Assembly (NCBI GenBank): GCA_902613995.1
Contig: CACMJG010000004.1
Coordinates: 1-64,000, forward strand
Reading direction: 5' to 3'
Source: an uncultured Alphaproteobacteria bacterium
Lineage (GTDB): Bacteria > Pseudomonadota > Alphaproteobacteria > Methylaequorales > Methylaequoraceae
DNA: 64,000 nucleotides
Shown here: positions 32,435-41,435 of the stretch, piece after piece
How the letters are laid out: every line of letters starts with the position of its first letter
Position numbering within the stretch: the first letter of the stretch is position 1
The notes under the pieces: model-generated
What the model saw: the letters and a program-made list of their open reading frames with translations, nothing else
What the model was told of the DNA's origin: nothing
Databases searched by the model: none
Translations under genes and position numbers: made by a program

Positions 32435-34297
32435 TTATTGACACGACAAACATTCCTCGTAATCTGTTTTCTCTTCTACTATATTTTTAGATGGCCATTG
32501 CTTTGTATTGTCGGCTTCTACCCCAGCATAACTTGCTCTTTGTATAGATTTGGATCGGCAATAATACAAACTTTTTATACCTAACTCCCACGCCTTCCAA
32601 TGAAGCATCATTAAATCCCATTTATCAATATCTGCTGACAAATAGAGATTTATTGATTGACTTTGACATATGTATGGAGTTCTATCTGCAGCCATTTCTA
32701 CTATCCACCTCTGATCGATTTCAAATGCTGTTTTGAAAACAGCTTTCTCGCTTTCGCTTAATTCCTTAAGATGAGATATTGATCCATCATTTTCCAAAAT
32801 ACTTTGCCAAATTTTTTCAGTGTTTAGATCTTTCGAATCTAATAAATCTTCTAGATATTTATTTTTTACTGTGAAAGAACCTGAAAGAGTTTTATGCGTG
32901 TAAATATTAGCAGGTATAGGTTCAACGCAGGCACTTGTTCCACCGCAAATTATACTGATTGATGCGGTAGGTGCTATCGCTAGTTTGTGACTAAATCTAG
33001 CTTTTACTCCCATCTCAGAGGCGTCAGGGCAAGCTCCTCTTTCCATAGCAAGAATCAGTGACGCTTTATCAGCCTCTTTTTTTAAATGCTTGAAGAATTT
33101 TGCATTCCAGCTTTTGGCAACTGCGCTTTCAAACGGAACCCCTTTTTTCTGAAGAAAACTATGAAAGCCCATTGCTCCAAGACCAACTGATCTCTCCATT
33201 TTAGCCGAGTAAATTGCATTTTTCATTGAATCTGGTGCATTATCAATAAAGTCTTCGAGGACATTATCTAAAAATCTCATTATGTCCTCTATGAAGTTGA
33301 TTTCCCCAGACCATTCGTCCCATTTTTCTAAATTTACGGATGAAAGACAACATACTGCAGTTCTGTCTTTTCCATGATGATCTAAGCCAGTGTGTAGCAT
33401 AATTTCACTACATAGGTTAGAAGTTCTAACTTTCATTCCAAGCTTTTGCTGATGTTTGGCCATATTTTTATTTACCGTATCCATAAAGACCAAATAAGGC
33501 TCTCCAGTCTGCATTCTTGTCTCAAGTATTTTTTGCCAAAGTTCTCTAGCATTTACTTTTCTGAGCGTTTCATTGGTTTTGGGACTTTTAAGACAAAACT
33601 CTTTGTTATGTTTAACGCATTCCATAAACTCGTCTGTTATGTTTATGCCGTGGTGCAGGTTCAAACTTTTTCTATTAAAATCACCTGAAGGTTTTCTAAT
33701 TTCTAAAAACTCCTCTATCTCTGGATGATGAATGTCAAGATAGCATGCAGCTGAACCTCTTCTAAGAGAACCCTGAGAAATTGCTAGTGTTAAAGAATCC
33801 ATAACTCTGACAAAGGGAATGATACCTGAGGTTTGTCCAGATTTTTTGACTGTCTCTCCAATCGACCTTACTTCACCCCAATATGTTCCTATGCCACCTC
33901 CGTTTGACGCAAGCCACACGTTTTCTCCCCATGTTGATAGAATTCCATCAAGACTGTCGTGAACTGTATTTAAAAAACAAGATATTGGCAAACCCCTTTT
34001 GGCCCCTCCATTTGACAGGATAGGAGTTGCTGGCATAAACCAAAGCTTTGAAATATAGTCATATATCCTCTGAGCGTGTGCATCATTGTCACTGTAACAT
34101 TTTGCTACCCTCATAAACATATCTTGAAACTTCTCTCCTGGCAGAAGATATCTGTCTATCAGTGTGGCCTTTCCAAAATCAGTTAAAAACTTATCTCTAG
34201 AGCCTTCTGTTTGAAGTTGCTTTGGGTTCTGTTTGGGTTCTTTATTTTCTAGTTTTTGAGCTGCTAGATCCAGTATATTTGCGTTAGATTGATTCAT
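32435..34297 (-). CDS. nrdA: Ribonucleotide reductase large subunit (class I), no N-terminal ATP-cone
   Basis: The 620-residue catalytic subunit reduces ribonucleotides. It has MPATPILSNGGAKRG, PISCFLNTVHDSLDGI with a redox Cys, NGGGIGTYWG, SNLCSEIMLHTG with the radical Cys, and a C-terminal redox pair in ECLSCQ. It is shorter than the 760-residue enterobacterial enzyme because the N-terminal ATP-cone is missing; the protein begins with a linker and then the LIDRYLLPGEKF ten-stranded barrel region. Allosteric activity control would then have to lie elsewhere or be absent. Candidate NrdR box upstream. Confidence 0.95.
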   Translation of the reverse strand: MNQSNANILDLAAQKLENKEPKQNPKQLQTEGSRDKFLTDFGKATLIDRYLLPGEKFQDMFMRVAKCYSDNDAHAQRIYDYISKLWFMPATPILSNGGAKRGLPISCFLNTVHDSLDGILSTWGENVWLASNGGGIGTYWGEVRSIGETVKKSGQTSGIIPFVRVMDSLTLAISQGSLRRGSAACYLDIHHPEIEEFLEIRKPSGDFNRKSLNLHHGINITDEFMECVKHNKEFCLKSPKTNETLRKVNARELWQKILETRMQTGEPYLVFMDTVNKNMAKHQQKLGMKVRTSNLCSEIMLHTGLDHHGKDRTAVCCLSSVNLEKWDEWSGEINFIEDIMRFLDNVLEDFIDNAPDSMKNAIYSAKMERSVGLGAMGFHSFLQKKGVPFESAVAKSWNAKFFKHLKKEADKASLILAMERGACPDASEMGVKARFSHKLAIAPTASISIICGGTSACVEPIPANIYTHKTLSGSFTVKNKYLEDLLDSKDLNTEKIWQSILENDGSISHLKELSESEKAVFKTAFEIDQRWIVEMAADRTPYICQSQSINLYLSADIDKWDLMMLHWKAWELGIKSLYYCRSKSIQRASYAGVEADNTKQWPSKNIVEEKTDYEECLSCQ

Positions 34298-34333
34298 TTA
34301 AAAAATTTCCTACTCTTAAAATAAAATTGTGAA

Positions 34334-34349
34334 ACACAACATATAGTAA
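34334..34349 (-). promoter_or_regulatory. Candidate NrdR box upstream of nrdAB
   Basis: ACACAACATATAGTAA matches the NrdR box consensus (acaCWAtATaTWGtgt) at the central CWA-ATATWG positions. It lies 37-52 bases upstream of the nrdA ATG on the minus strand. NrdR boxes usually come in pairs; a weaker second match (34354-34369) is only 20 bases away, so the pair is not well supported. Confidence 0.45.
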
Positions 34350-34391
34350 TTTAAGATAAAATATTGTCAACCAGTAGTATTAAAGTTTTTT

Positions 34392-34468
34392 TGGCGTGCC
34401 CGGAGAGAGTCGAACTCCCAACCTTCTGATTCGTAGTCAGATGCTCTATCCAGTTGAGCTACGGGCAC
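34392..34468 (-). tRNA. tRNA-Arg (anticodon ACG)
   Basis: The minus strand forms a full cloverleaf: acceptor GTGCCCG/CGGGCAC, D-arm, anticodon stem TCTGA/TCAGA with the loop CTACGAA (anticodon ACG), a T-arm containing GGTTCGA-like GAGTTCGACTC, discriminator G and an encoded CCA. The ACG anticodon is read as ICG after deamination and serves the CGU/CGC/CGA codons that are enriched in xoxF. It lies upstream of nrdA on the same strand. Confidence 0.98.
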
Positions 34469-34632
34469 TTAGTAATTTTTAATACGATTTTAAATTAAAA
34501 ATCACATAATATAAATTTAAATAAATTAAAAATTAATTTTATTAAAATTTTTTTTTGTTTATTTTCAAAATTTTATAGGCTATAAATTAAAAATCGAACT
34601 TTTGTTAACAACACTTTAAAAATGCGAAAAAA

Positions 34633-35802
34633 ATGACCAAAAAATATTTTAACTTTATAGCTTTAGCTCTACTACTCTCAAGCTATTCGTGCACTGGCGT
34701 TCAGGAATACGTATTTCCGTCGCTTTCTGACGAAGAAGTTGCTGCTCCTCCAGCACTTGAAGATGTACCTACGGCGGTTGAGGAAATAAACCAAGCTAAC
34801 ACTCAAGAAATTCCCCCTTCACAATATGCCCCTCCACCTGCGATGGCTCCTACTCAGGTAGTTAATGACGCAGGACCTACAGGGACGTTTGTTGGTGGTA
34901 AAATCAACCAGTTTAGAGCAGATTTAACCAGTATTCAAAATGCAATATCATCCCATAACAATGACTTTCTAAGATTCAAAGATCTCGTTGACGAACAAAC
35001 ATCAGTTTTTCAAGGCCTATCAAGTGCAATCAGGTCTAGATTGCAAATAGGAACTACTCCAGGAAACCCAATTTTAGTCGGTCAATGGAATGATGCTCAA
35101 AGAGCTTTAGAAGATATTCAAAATAACGTTAATAACTTGCAAATTGTTAATAACAGAGTTACGGCTGACGCAGCCCTTATTGGGCATTTGAAAAATGCAA
35201 TTGATTCAAGTTTTTTTATATCTGGAGCAATCGACGAGGATCACAATCAACTTAAAGTTTTAAAAGATGACGTACAAAGAACATCTGTACTTTACGAAAG
35301 ATTAATGACAGAACTCGAAGAGAAGATTTCGCGTGAAATCCAAATACTAAATGATGAAAGACAGTATATGAAAAGATTAGCGGAAGATGTTGAAGTTGGA
35401 AAATTTGGTGGAACTGTTAGCGCTCCGCCCACCAAATCTACCTCTGGAGCAGCCGAACAGTCTGATCAAACCGTTACTAAACCAAAACAAGTAAAAGTAG
35501 CTCCAATCAACTACGATAATGCTATACTTGTAATAAAATTTGATGACACAAACTTTGACTATTCAACAGCTTTGTTTGAATCAATCTCGGGTGCGTTAGA
35601 ACAAATGCCATCTGCTGGTTTTGAGGTTGTTGCTGTGAGTCCATCGGGCGGATCAAGTTATGCTGACCAAGCCAGGGATAGAGCAGCAGAAGTTTTTTCA
35701 AAAATAGTGGAAATGGGTGTGCCTACTGAGAGACTTTCCATTGCTTCTTCAACCAGCACTTCTGCTCAGGCTGAAGAAGTTCACATTTATCTCAAAAATT
35801 AA
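34633..35802 (+). CDS. Outer membrane lipoprotein with coiled coil and OmpA-like C-terminal domain
   Basis: The 389-residue protein has a lipoprotein signal (ALALLLSSYSC, Cys at residue 20), a Pro/Ala/Glu-rich linker (residues 35-75), long helical coiled-coil segments (about 85-255) and a C-terminal domain resembling the OmpA peptidoglycan-binding fold (LVIKFDDTNFDYS, RAAEVFSKIVEMGVPTERLSI). The Asp that usually binds diaminopimelate in OmpA is not evident, so peptidoglycan binding is uncertain. It probably helps envelope structure. It overlaps panC tail to tail by 11 bases. Confidence 0.65.
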   Translation: MTKKYFNFIALALLLSSYSCTGVQEYVFPSLSDEEVAAPPALEDVPTAVEEINQANTQEIPPSQYAPPPAMAPTQVVNDAGPTGTFVGGKINQFRADLTSIQNAISSHNNDFLRFKDLVDEQTSVFQGLSSAIRSRLQIGTTPGNPILVGQWNDAQRALEDIQNNVNNLQIVNNRVTADAALIGHLKNAIDSSFFISGAIDEDHNQLKVLKDDVQRTSVLYERLMTELEEKISREIQILNDERQYMKRLAEDVEVGKFGGTVSAPPTKSTSGAAEQSDQTVTKPKQVKVAPINYDNAILVIKFDDTNFDYSTALFESISGALEQMPSAGFEVVAVSPSGGSSYADQARDRAAEVFSKIVEMGVPTERLSIASSTSTSAQAEEVHIYLKN

Positions 35803-36676
35803 TATCATTAATTATCAATAATCCATCATCAGAACATTCTAATTTATATCCAATCCGCATGTTATCTATTAGTCTTACTCCATTTATGGATATGGCTATA
35901 AAAATTCTAGAAATACAGGGAACTTTAGTTAGTCTAGCCAAATTTTTTTCGTTTAAAATTTCTAAATAATGAACACGATCAATCCCAGATTTTTCTAAAA
36001 AGTTTTTGAAATAGTTTAATCTATAAAGTACAAAATTACCTTCTATTATTTCTAGATTAATTTGCTTCAATACTGTTGGAATGTATTTCGCAAGAAAAAG
36101 TTTTTTTCCTAATAATTTATTTCTTGAAGAGAGCGCAATTCCTTCTTTATTTCGTACCGTTGGACAAGACCTAACTTCTGTTTTAAGTTCTAAGTCTTTA
36201 ATTATTTTTTTAATAACTAGCAACTGTTGGTAATCCTTTTCCCCTAAGGTAATAGAATCTGGTTTTATTATATCCAAAAATTTAAGAATAATTTTAGCGA
36301 CTCCTTCAAAATGCCCGCTTCTATCAATACCGCACAGTTTTCTTGCAATATGACCCAATCTAAATGAAAACTTTACTTCGTTTATAATTTGCGCATCAGG
36401 TAGAAATAGAACATCCACTCCTTCTGCTAAAAGTTTTTTTTTATCTGACTCAATTGTTCGGGGATAATTATTAAAATCTTTTTCGTCATTAAATTGTAGT
36501 GGATTTACAAAAATGCTAACTACTCGTATTTCTTCAGTATTTTCTGATTTTTTAAATAAACTTGAATGTCCTAAATGTAAGTTACCCATTGTAGGAATAA
36601 AATTAATAAGCTTTCCTGATTTTCTTAAACTATCAATTTCTCTTGATAAAGTTTTCTCGTCACTTATTAATAACAT
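35792..36676 (-). CDS. panC: Pantothenate synthetase
   Basis: PanC joins pantoate and beta-alanine using ATP to give pantothenate. The 294-residue protein has FIPTMGNLHLGHSSL (HxGH nucleotide site), VVSIFVNPLQFNDEKDF, FLPDAQ, CGIDRSGHFEGVAKIILKF, LGEKDYQQL and IALSSRNKLL (KMSKS equivalent). It is last in the panB-panC pair, which overlap by 10 bases. All signature motifs are present. Confidence 0.95.
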   Translation of the reverse strand: MLLISDEKTLSREIDSLRKSGKLINFIPTMGNLHLGHSSLFKKSENTEEIRVVSIFVNPLQFNDEKDFNNYPRTIESDKKKLLAEGVDVLFLPDAQIINEVKFSFRLGHIARKLCGIDRSGHFEGVAKIILKFLDIIKPDSITLGEKDYQQLLVIKKIIKDLELKTEVRSCPTVRNKEGIALSSRNKLLGKKLFLAKYIPTVLKQINLEIIEGNFVLYRLNYFKNFLEKSGIDRVHYLEILNEKNLARLTKVPCISRIFIAISINGVRLIDNMRIGYKLECSDDGLLIINDINF

Positions 36677-37452
36677 TGATTTTTTTTTGGATATTTTCCA
36701 TTAACAACCTCTAAAGAAAATTTTTTAACAGCTTGTTTTGCTGCAGGAAAAAAATCAAAGTATTTTTTTGAAAATTTTGTTTTCAATTCGGTCATTCCCA
36801 AAATATCCTCTGTAACTATTATTTGTCCTCTGCAACATTCAGATGCTCCTATGCCTATTATTGGCAAATCACTAACCTTTATCAATTCATCTACAACCTT
36901 CTTAAGAGTACATTCAACAACCACAGAAAAAACGCCAACTTTTTTTAAAATACTTATATCTTTAAAGATCTGTTTTTTTTCTTTTTCACTTTTACCATAT
37001 ACCTTCGGTCTACCTGTAATTGATTGTGGAAGCATTCCCAAGTGTCCCATCACTTTAATTTTATTTTGAGTTAAAAACTCTATAGTATCAGCAACATTTT
37101 CGCCTCCTTCTAATTTTACTGCCATAGCACCGGAAGAGGAAATTATTTTTCTTGCATTTTCTAATGCCTTATATTTAGACGTCTCATAAGTTCCAAATGG
37201 CATGTCAACAACGATAAAAGCTTTTTTAGTGTTTTTAACTACTGAATTTGCGTGTCTTATTATCATATCCATGTCGACATTTCTTGTTGTTTTATGCCCG
37301 TAGAGCACAGGACCAACTGAGTCCCCGACAAGTATTATATCTGCACATTTATCGGCAATTTTCGCTATCGGCGCAGTGTAAGCTGTTAGACACACAATCT
37401 TAGATTTTGAAAAAATCTTCTTTAACGAATTTCTTTTTTTTCTTTTGTTCAA
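36667..37452 (-). CDS. panB: 3-methyl-2-oxobutanoate hydroxymethyltransferase
   Basis: PanB adds a one-carbon unit from methylene-tetrahydrofolate to ketoisovalerate to form ketopantoate. The 261-residue protein has IVCLTAYTAPIAKIAD, DIILVGDSVGPVLYG, FIVVDMPFGTYE, AVKLEGGEN, VMGHLGMLPQSI and IGIGASECCRGQIIVTEDILG. Metal and substrate residues are conserved. It overlaps panC, and its start lies 57 bases from the divergent ggt. Confidence 0.95.
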   Translation of the reverse strand: MNKRKKRNSLKKIFSKSKIVCLTAYTAPIAKIADKCADIILVGDSVGPVLYGHKTTRNVDMDMIIRHANSVVKNTKKAFIVVDMPFGTYETSKYKALENARKIISSSGAMAVKLEGGENVADTIEFLTQNKIKVMGHLGMLPQSITGRPKVYGKSEKEKKQIFKDISILKKVGVFSVVVECTLKKVVDELIKVSDLPIIGIGASECCRGQIIVTEDILGMTELKTKFSKKYFDFFPAAKQAVKKFSLEVVNGKYPKKNQCY

Positions 37453-37509
37453 AATGTTCCTTAAATAATTTTTGTTTAATGAGAGTCTAAATAATTTATA
37501 CTTTTATTT

Positions 37510-39180
37510 ATGAAAAAAAAAATAATTTTTTTCCTATTTTCCTTCTTCTCTATTTTAATAAAGCAAGCATGGAGTGATGACATTTATCAATCTATTCAAC
37601 CAGAAAAATCCTCAGAGGTTAAAATTGATAAAAGTCTTAAGTCGGGAACATTCAAAAATTTTGTTGTTGTCACAGCTAATGATTACGCCACTAAAATAGG
37701 TTACGATATATTGGAAAAAGGCGGAACTGTTGCAGATGCTGCCGTTGCAATTCAATTAACTTTAGGTTTAGTAGAACCTCAATCATCTGGTCTGGGCGGT
37801 GGAATATTTCTTACTTACTATAATAAACAGACAAACAAAACTTTAAGTTTTGATGGAAGAGAAAAAGCACCAAAAATTTTTAAAGAAAATATTTTTTTAA
37901 ATAAAGATGGAAATCCAAAAAGATTTTTTGAAGCTGTTGTTGGCGGTTCATCTGTTGGCACTCCGTCAACCTTGAAAACTTTATATAGTTTTCATAAGAG
38001 TTATGGTAGACTTGATTGGAGTGAAGTTATAAAACCGGTTATTGAATTTTCTTCAAACGGTTTCATTCCCCCAGACAGGCTTATCAATGCTGTAAATAAA
38101 GAAAAATATTTATTCTCTATGTATCCTGATTCAATCTACAAAAGTATAAAAACTAATCCTAAAAAAAAATTTTTTAACAACGATTACACTAAAACATTAG
38201 AAATAATTTCTGAAAATATGCAAAGCTTTTATGAAGGTAGAATTGCTCAAGATATCGTATCTGTTGTAAATGAGTCAAATAATCCTGGGTTATTAAATCT
38301 AGATGATTTAAAACTATATATACCTGAAAGAAAAACTGCATTATGTAGAACACTAAAAAATAATTATAAAATTTGTGGACCTAGTTTACCCTCTTCTGGA
38401 ACAATATGCATTATACAAGCTCTAATTTTATACGAATTTTACGCGGAAAAACTAAAAAATAACGTCAACGAATTACTTGAAATTCTTAATTTTGTATATT
38501 CCATCAGAGATGATCAACTGGCGGATCCTAAATTTGTAGATGTAAATATTGAAAAGTTGCTTGACGAAAAATATCTCGTGGAAACTTATGAAAAGTTCAA
38601 AAAATTAAAAAAGAAATCTTTTATTCATAATTTTGAAGAGGTCTTTAGCTCAACCACACATTTTTCTTTAGTTGATAAATTTAATAATGTATTATCAGCA
38701 ACTTCGAGCATTGAAAGTTCATTTGGTTCTAGATTATTTACCAATGGATTTTTTTTAAATAATCAATTAACAGATTTTTCATTTAAAATTACTGATGATT
38801 CAGGTATTTTGATTAAAAATCGACCTCAAGCTGAAAAAAAACCATTAAGCTCTATGTCTCCCTTGATTATATTTGACAATAATAAAAATTTTTATATGAC
38901 AGTAGGTTCACCAGGCGGCAAAGCAATTATTTCTTACGTATTTAAATCGCTTATCTCAACATTATATCTGAATAAAAATATCGAAAGGGCAATCAACGAG
39001 CCAAATTATATCAAAATCAAAGATAAGATATTTGTTGAAACTGATTCGTTAAGAGACATTGTAAAACAAAATGCGTTAAAAAGAAATTTAACAAGCGGAC
39101 TTGCAATCATAATCAAAAAAAAAAAGAATTTTGAAGCCGTAGCTGACTCTAGAAGAGATGGAACAGTAAGAGGAAATTAA
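37510..39180 (+). CDS. ggt: Gamma-glutamyltransferase
   Basis: This periplasmic enzyme cleaves gamma-glutamyl bonds of glutathione and related compounds. The 556-residue precursor has a signal peptide (IFFLFSFFSILIKQAWS), GGTVADAAVAIQLTLGLVEPQSSGLGGG, and the autocleavage site before the catalytic Thr in SSTTHFSLVD (about residue 381), SSFGSR and SMSPLIIF. Such proteins split into large and small chains at that Thr. It sits between panB and rpmH and could recycle nitrogen or sulfur. Confidence 0.93.
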   Translation: MKKKIIFFLFSFFSILIKQAWSDDIYQSIQPEKSSEVKIDKSLKSGTFKNFVVVTANDYATKIGYDILEKGGTVADAAVAIQLTLGLVEPQSSGLGGGIFLTYYNKQTNKTLSFDGREKAPKIFKENIFLNKDGNPKRFFEAVVGGSSVGTPSTLKTLYSFHKSYGRLDWSEVIKPVIEFSSNGFIPPDRLINAVNKEKYLFSMYPDSIYKSIKTNPKKKFFNNDYTKTLEIISENMQSFYEGRIAQDIVSVVNESNNPGLLNLDDLKLYIPERKTALCRTLKNNYKICGPSLPSSGTICIIQALILYEFYAEKLKNNVNELLEILNFVYSIRDDQLADPKFVDVNIEKLLDEKYLVETYEKFKKLKKKSFIHNFEEVFSSTTHFSLVDKFNNVLSATSSIESSFGSRLFTNGFFLNNQLTDFSFKITDDSGILIKNRPQAEKKPLSSMSPLIIFDNNKNFYMTVGSPGGKAIISYVFKSLISTLYLNKNIERAINEPNYIKIKDKIFVETDSLRDIVKQNALKRNLTSGLAIIIKKKKNFEAVADSRRDGTVRGN

Positions 39181-39233
39181 CAAATTAATTTACAAAAGTA
39201 TTTTTCTGTTATAAATAATAATCAGGAAATAAT

Positions 39234-39368
39234 ATGAAAAGAACATTTCAACCAAGTAATAGAGTCAGGAAAAACAGACATGGCTTTAGATCAAGAATGT
39301 CGTCATCCGGAGGAAAAAAAGTCCTTGCGAGAAGAAGACAAAAAGGAAGAAAAAAAATCTCCGCCTAA
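39234..39368 (+). CDS. rpmH: Ribosomal protein bL34
   Basis: A 44-residue basic protein starting [20 protein letters not shown], with the signature [24 protein letters not shown]-type C-terminus (residues 21-44). It is a component of the large ribosomal subunit. The upstream aggaaat is a good ribosome binding site. The rnpA reading frame begins inside it in another frame. Confidence 0.98.
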   Translation: MKRTFQPSNRVRKNRHGFRSRMSSSGGKKVLARRRQKGRKKISA

Positions 39369-39693
39369 AACTTGTTATGTTTTAAAAAAGCGTGCAGAAT
39401 TTCTTGATATAAGAAAAAAAGGCAAAACCATCTACGCCCAATTTTTTATAATAAATTATTCTGCATCCTCTCAATCAGGCTTTTACTTTGGATTAACGGT
39501 GTCTAGAAAAATTGGCAATGCTGTTAAAAGAAATTATCTAAAAAGAATTATAAGAAGTATTGTAGTAAATAACCTTAATTCAATGCCAAAGAAGACAAAA
39601 CTTGAGATAATTCCAAAAAAACAGATAGAAAAAAAAAAGTATTCAGAACTTGAAAAAGATTTTTTGGATACGGTAAAAAATTTAGTAATTTAA
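39280..39693 (+). CDS. rnpA: Ribonuclease P protein component, start inside rpmH
   Basis: RnpA binds the RNase P RNA and helps cleave tRNA 5' leaders. The core begins at about residue 35 ([15 protein letters not shown]) and has [23 protein letters not shown], the RNR motif. No start codon exists between the rpmH stop and the core. The frame's possible starts are the ATG at 39280, with caggaaa nine bases upstream, or the TTG at 39325 after ggagg; both lie inside rpmH out of frame. The 137-residue product therefore has an extra Lys/Glu-rich N-terminus. Confidence 0.9.
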   Translation: MALDQECRHPEEKKSLREEDKKEEKKSPPKTCYVLKKRAEFLDIRKKGKTIYAQFFIINYSASSQSGFYFGLTVSRKIGNAVKRNYLKRIIRSIVVNNLNSMPKKTKLEIIPKKQIEKKKYSELEKDFLDTVKNLVI

Positions 39694-39740
39694 TATATTG
39701 AAATATAAAGTACTATCATATATTAATATTATCGTTGCAC

Positions 39741-41432
39741 ATGGATAATCAAAAAAATTTATTATTAGCTGTTGTCTTCTCATTATTTGTGCTAATTGGC
39801 TATGACTTCTTCTTTAATCCAAAGAATCAAATGAAAACGCAAGAGGAATTGCCCAAAAATCCTGTTGTAGTTCCAAAGACCGATGAAAATATTCCTACCT
39901 TGGAGAGTAAAGAGTCAATATCAATAGGGAGAAATAAAGAAAAGAGAATAAACTTTGAGTCTAAAAGACTTGAAGGTTCAATTAATTTGTATGGAGCAAC
40001 ATTTGATGAACTTTTTCTTAAAGACTATTTTAGAACTATCGGAAAGAATGAAAAAATTCAAATCCTATCTAATGCAAACTCAGAGAAACCATATTTTTTA
40101 AGACTAGGCTGGGCATCAACTGACAGATCTTTAGAAATGCCTGGAAAAGACTCGCTTTGGAAAGCAGAAAAAAATGAATTCAAAACGGGTGAAGAAATCA
40201 AACTTTCTTGGAATAATGGTAAAGGGATAGAGTTTGAACGAAAAATAAATGTAGACGATAATTTTATGATTTCAGTCGAAGACGAAGTGATCAATAAATC
40301 AGGTAAGACTGTTGAAATCACTAATTTTTCTTATCTCAGAAGAAAAAATTATAGACCGGCTAATAAATTTTTTATTCTTCACGAAGGACCATTGGGGGTT
40401 TTTAATGACACTCTCAAAGAGGTTACATACGATGAAATAGAGGAAGAAAATGAGATAGTAGAAGTTACTAAAAATGGTTGGATTGGATTTACTGACCATT
40501 ATTGGCAGGTTGCTATTTTTCCTGAAAACGATAAACCATTTAAAGCAAGATTTAAAAATCTCGAAAATAATCCAAATTCGGTTCAAATTGATTTTATAAA
40601 CGAATCTATTCAATCACTCCCCAATGACGGAAGTATGAAAATTAAATCATATGTATTTGCTGGAGCAAAAGAAGTTCCATTAATAGATAAATATATTCAA
40701 GAACTAAAAATCAACAAACTCGATCTTTCAGTAGATTTTGGATGGTTTTACTTTCTTACAAAACCACTTTTCTATGCCCTACACTTCCTATCAGGACTTT
40801 CAGGAAACTTCGGAATAGGAATAATAATTCTTACCATTTGTATCAGAGTTTTGCTTTTTCCATTAGCAAATAAATCTTTTAAATCAATGAATGCAATGAG
40901 AATTTTAACTCCAGAAATCCAAAGATTAAGAGAAAGATATAAAGAAGATAAAGCTAAGATGAATCAAGAAATGTTTGCAATGTATAAAGAAAAAAAGATT
41001 AATCCTGCATCTGGTTGCTTGCCAATATTAATTCAAATACCTATCTTTTTTGCACTTTATAAAGTTCTTTTTGTGTCTATTGAGATGAGACACGCACCAT
41101 TTTTTGGATGGATAAAAGATTTGTCTGCACCCGATCCAACAAGTTTGTTTAACCTTTTTGGATTAATTCCATGGGATCCCCCAATGTTTCTAACAATTGG
41201 TATTTGGCCAATATTAATGGGGCTTACAATGTATCTTCAACAAAAGATTAACCCACCACCACCTGATCCGATTCAAGCTAAAATATTTATGATGTTACCA
41301 TTTATTTTTACTTTCTTATTAGCCACTTTCCCCTCTGGAATGGTCGTTTACTGGACAATTAATAATATACTTTCTATTGCTCAACAGTATTTTCTTTTAA
41401 AGAAACAAAAAGCCGATAATCCGGTTAGTTGA
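39741..41432 (+). CDS. yidC: Membrane protein insertase YidC
   Basis: The 563-residue Gram-negative type YidC has an N-terminal helix (LLLAVVFSLFVLIGYDFFF), a large periplasmic domain (about 60-340), and the insertase core with FGIGIIILTICIRVLLFPLANKSFKSM, a helix pair and SGCLPILIQIPIFFALYKVL, ending LKKQKADNPVS. The ATG at 39741 is preferred over the TTG two codons upstream. The usual yidD gene between rnpA and yidC is missing; only 47 bases separate them. It inserts and folds inner membrane proteins. Confidence 0.95.
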   Translation: MDNQKNLLLAVVFSLFVLIGYDFFFNPKNQMKTQEELPKNPVVVPKTDENIPTLESKESISIGRNKEKRINFESKRLEGSINLYGATFDELFLKDYFRTIGKNEKIQILSNANSEKPYFLRLGWASTDRSLEMPGKDSLWKAEKNEFKTGEEIKLSWNNGKGIEFERKINVDDNFMISVEDEVINKSGKTVEITNFSYLRRKNYRPANKFFILHEGPLGVFNDTLKEVTYDEIEEENEIVEVTKNGWIGFTDHYWQVAIFPENDKPFKARFKNLENNPNSVQIDFINESIQSLPNDGSMKIKSYVFAGAKEVPLIDKYIQELKINKLDLSVDFGWFYFLTKPLFYALHFLSGLSGNFGIGIIILTICIRVLLFPLANKSFKSMNAMRILTPEIQRLRERYKEDKAKMNQEMFAMYKEKKINPASGCLPILIQIPIFFALYKVLFVSIEMRHAPFFGWIKDLSAPDPTSLFNLFGLIPWDPPMFLTIGIWPILMGLTMYLQQKINPPPPDPIQAKIFMMLPFIFTFLLATFPSGMVVYWTINNILSIAQQYFLLKKQKADNPVS

Positions 41433-41435
41433 CAA

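Noticed and set aside
34354-34369. Second NrdR box beside the candidate at 34334
   Set aside because: Only the right half matches the consensus and the centre-to-centre distance of 20 bases does not fit the usual spacing of box pairs.
39694-39740. yidD gene between rnpA and yidC
   Set aside because: The gap is only 47 bases and holds no frame; yidD is absent at this position.
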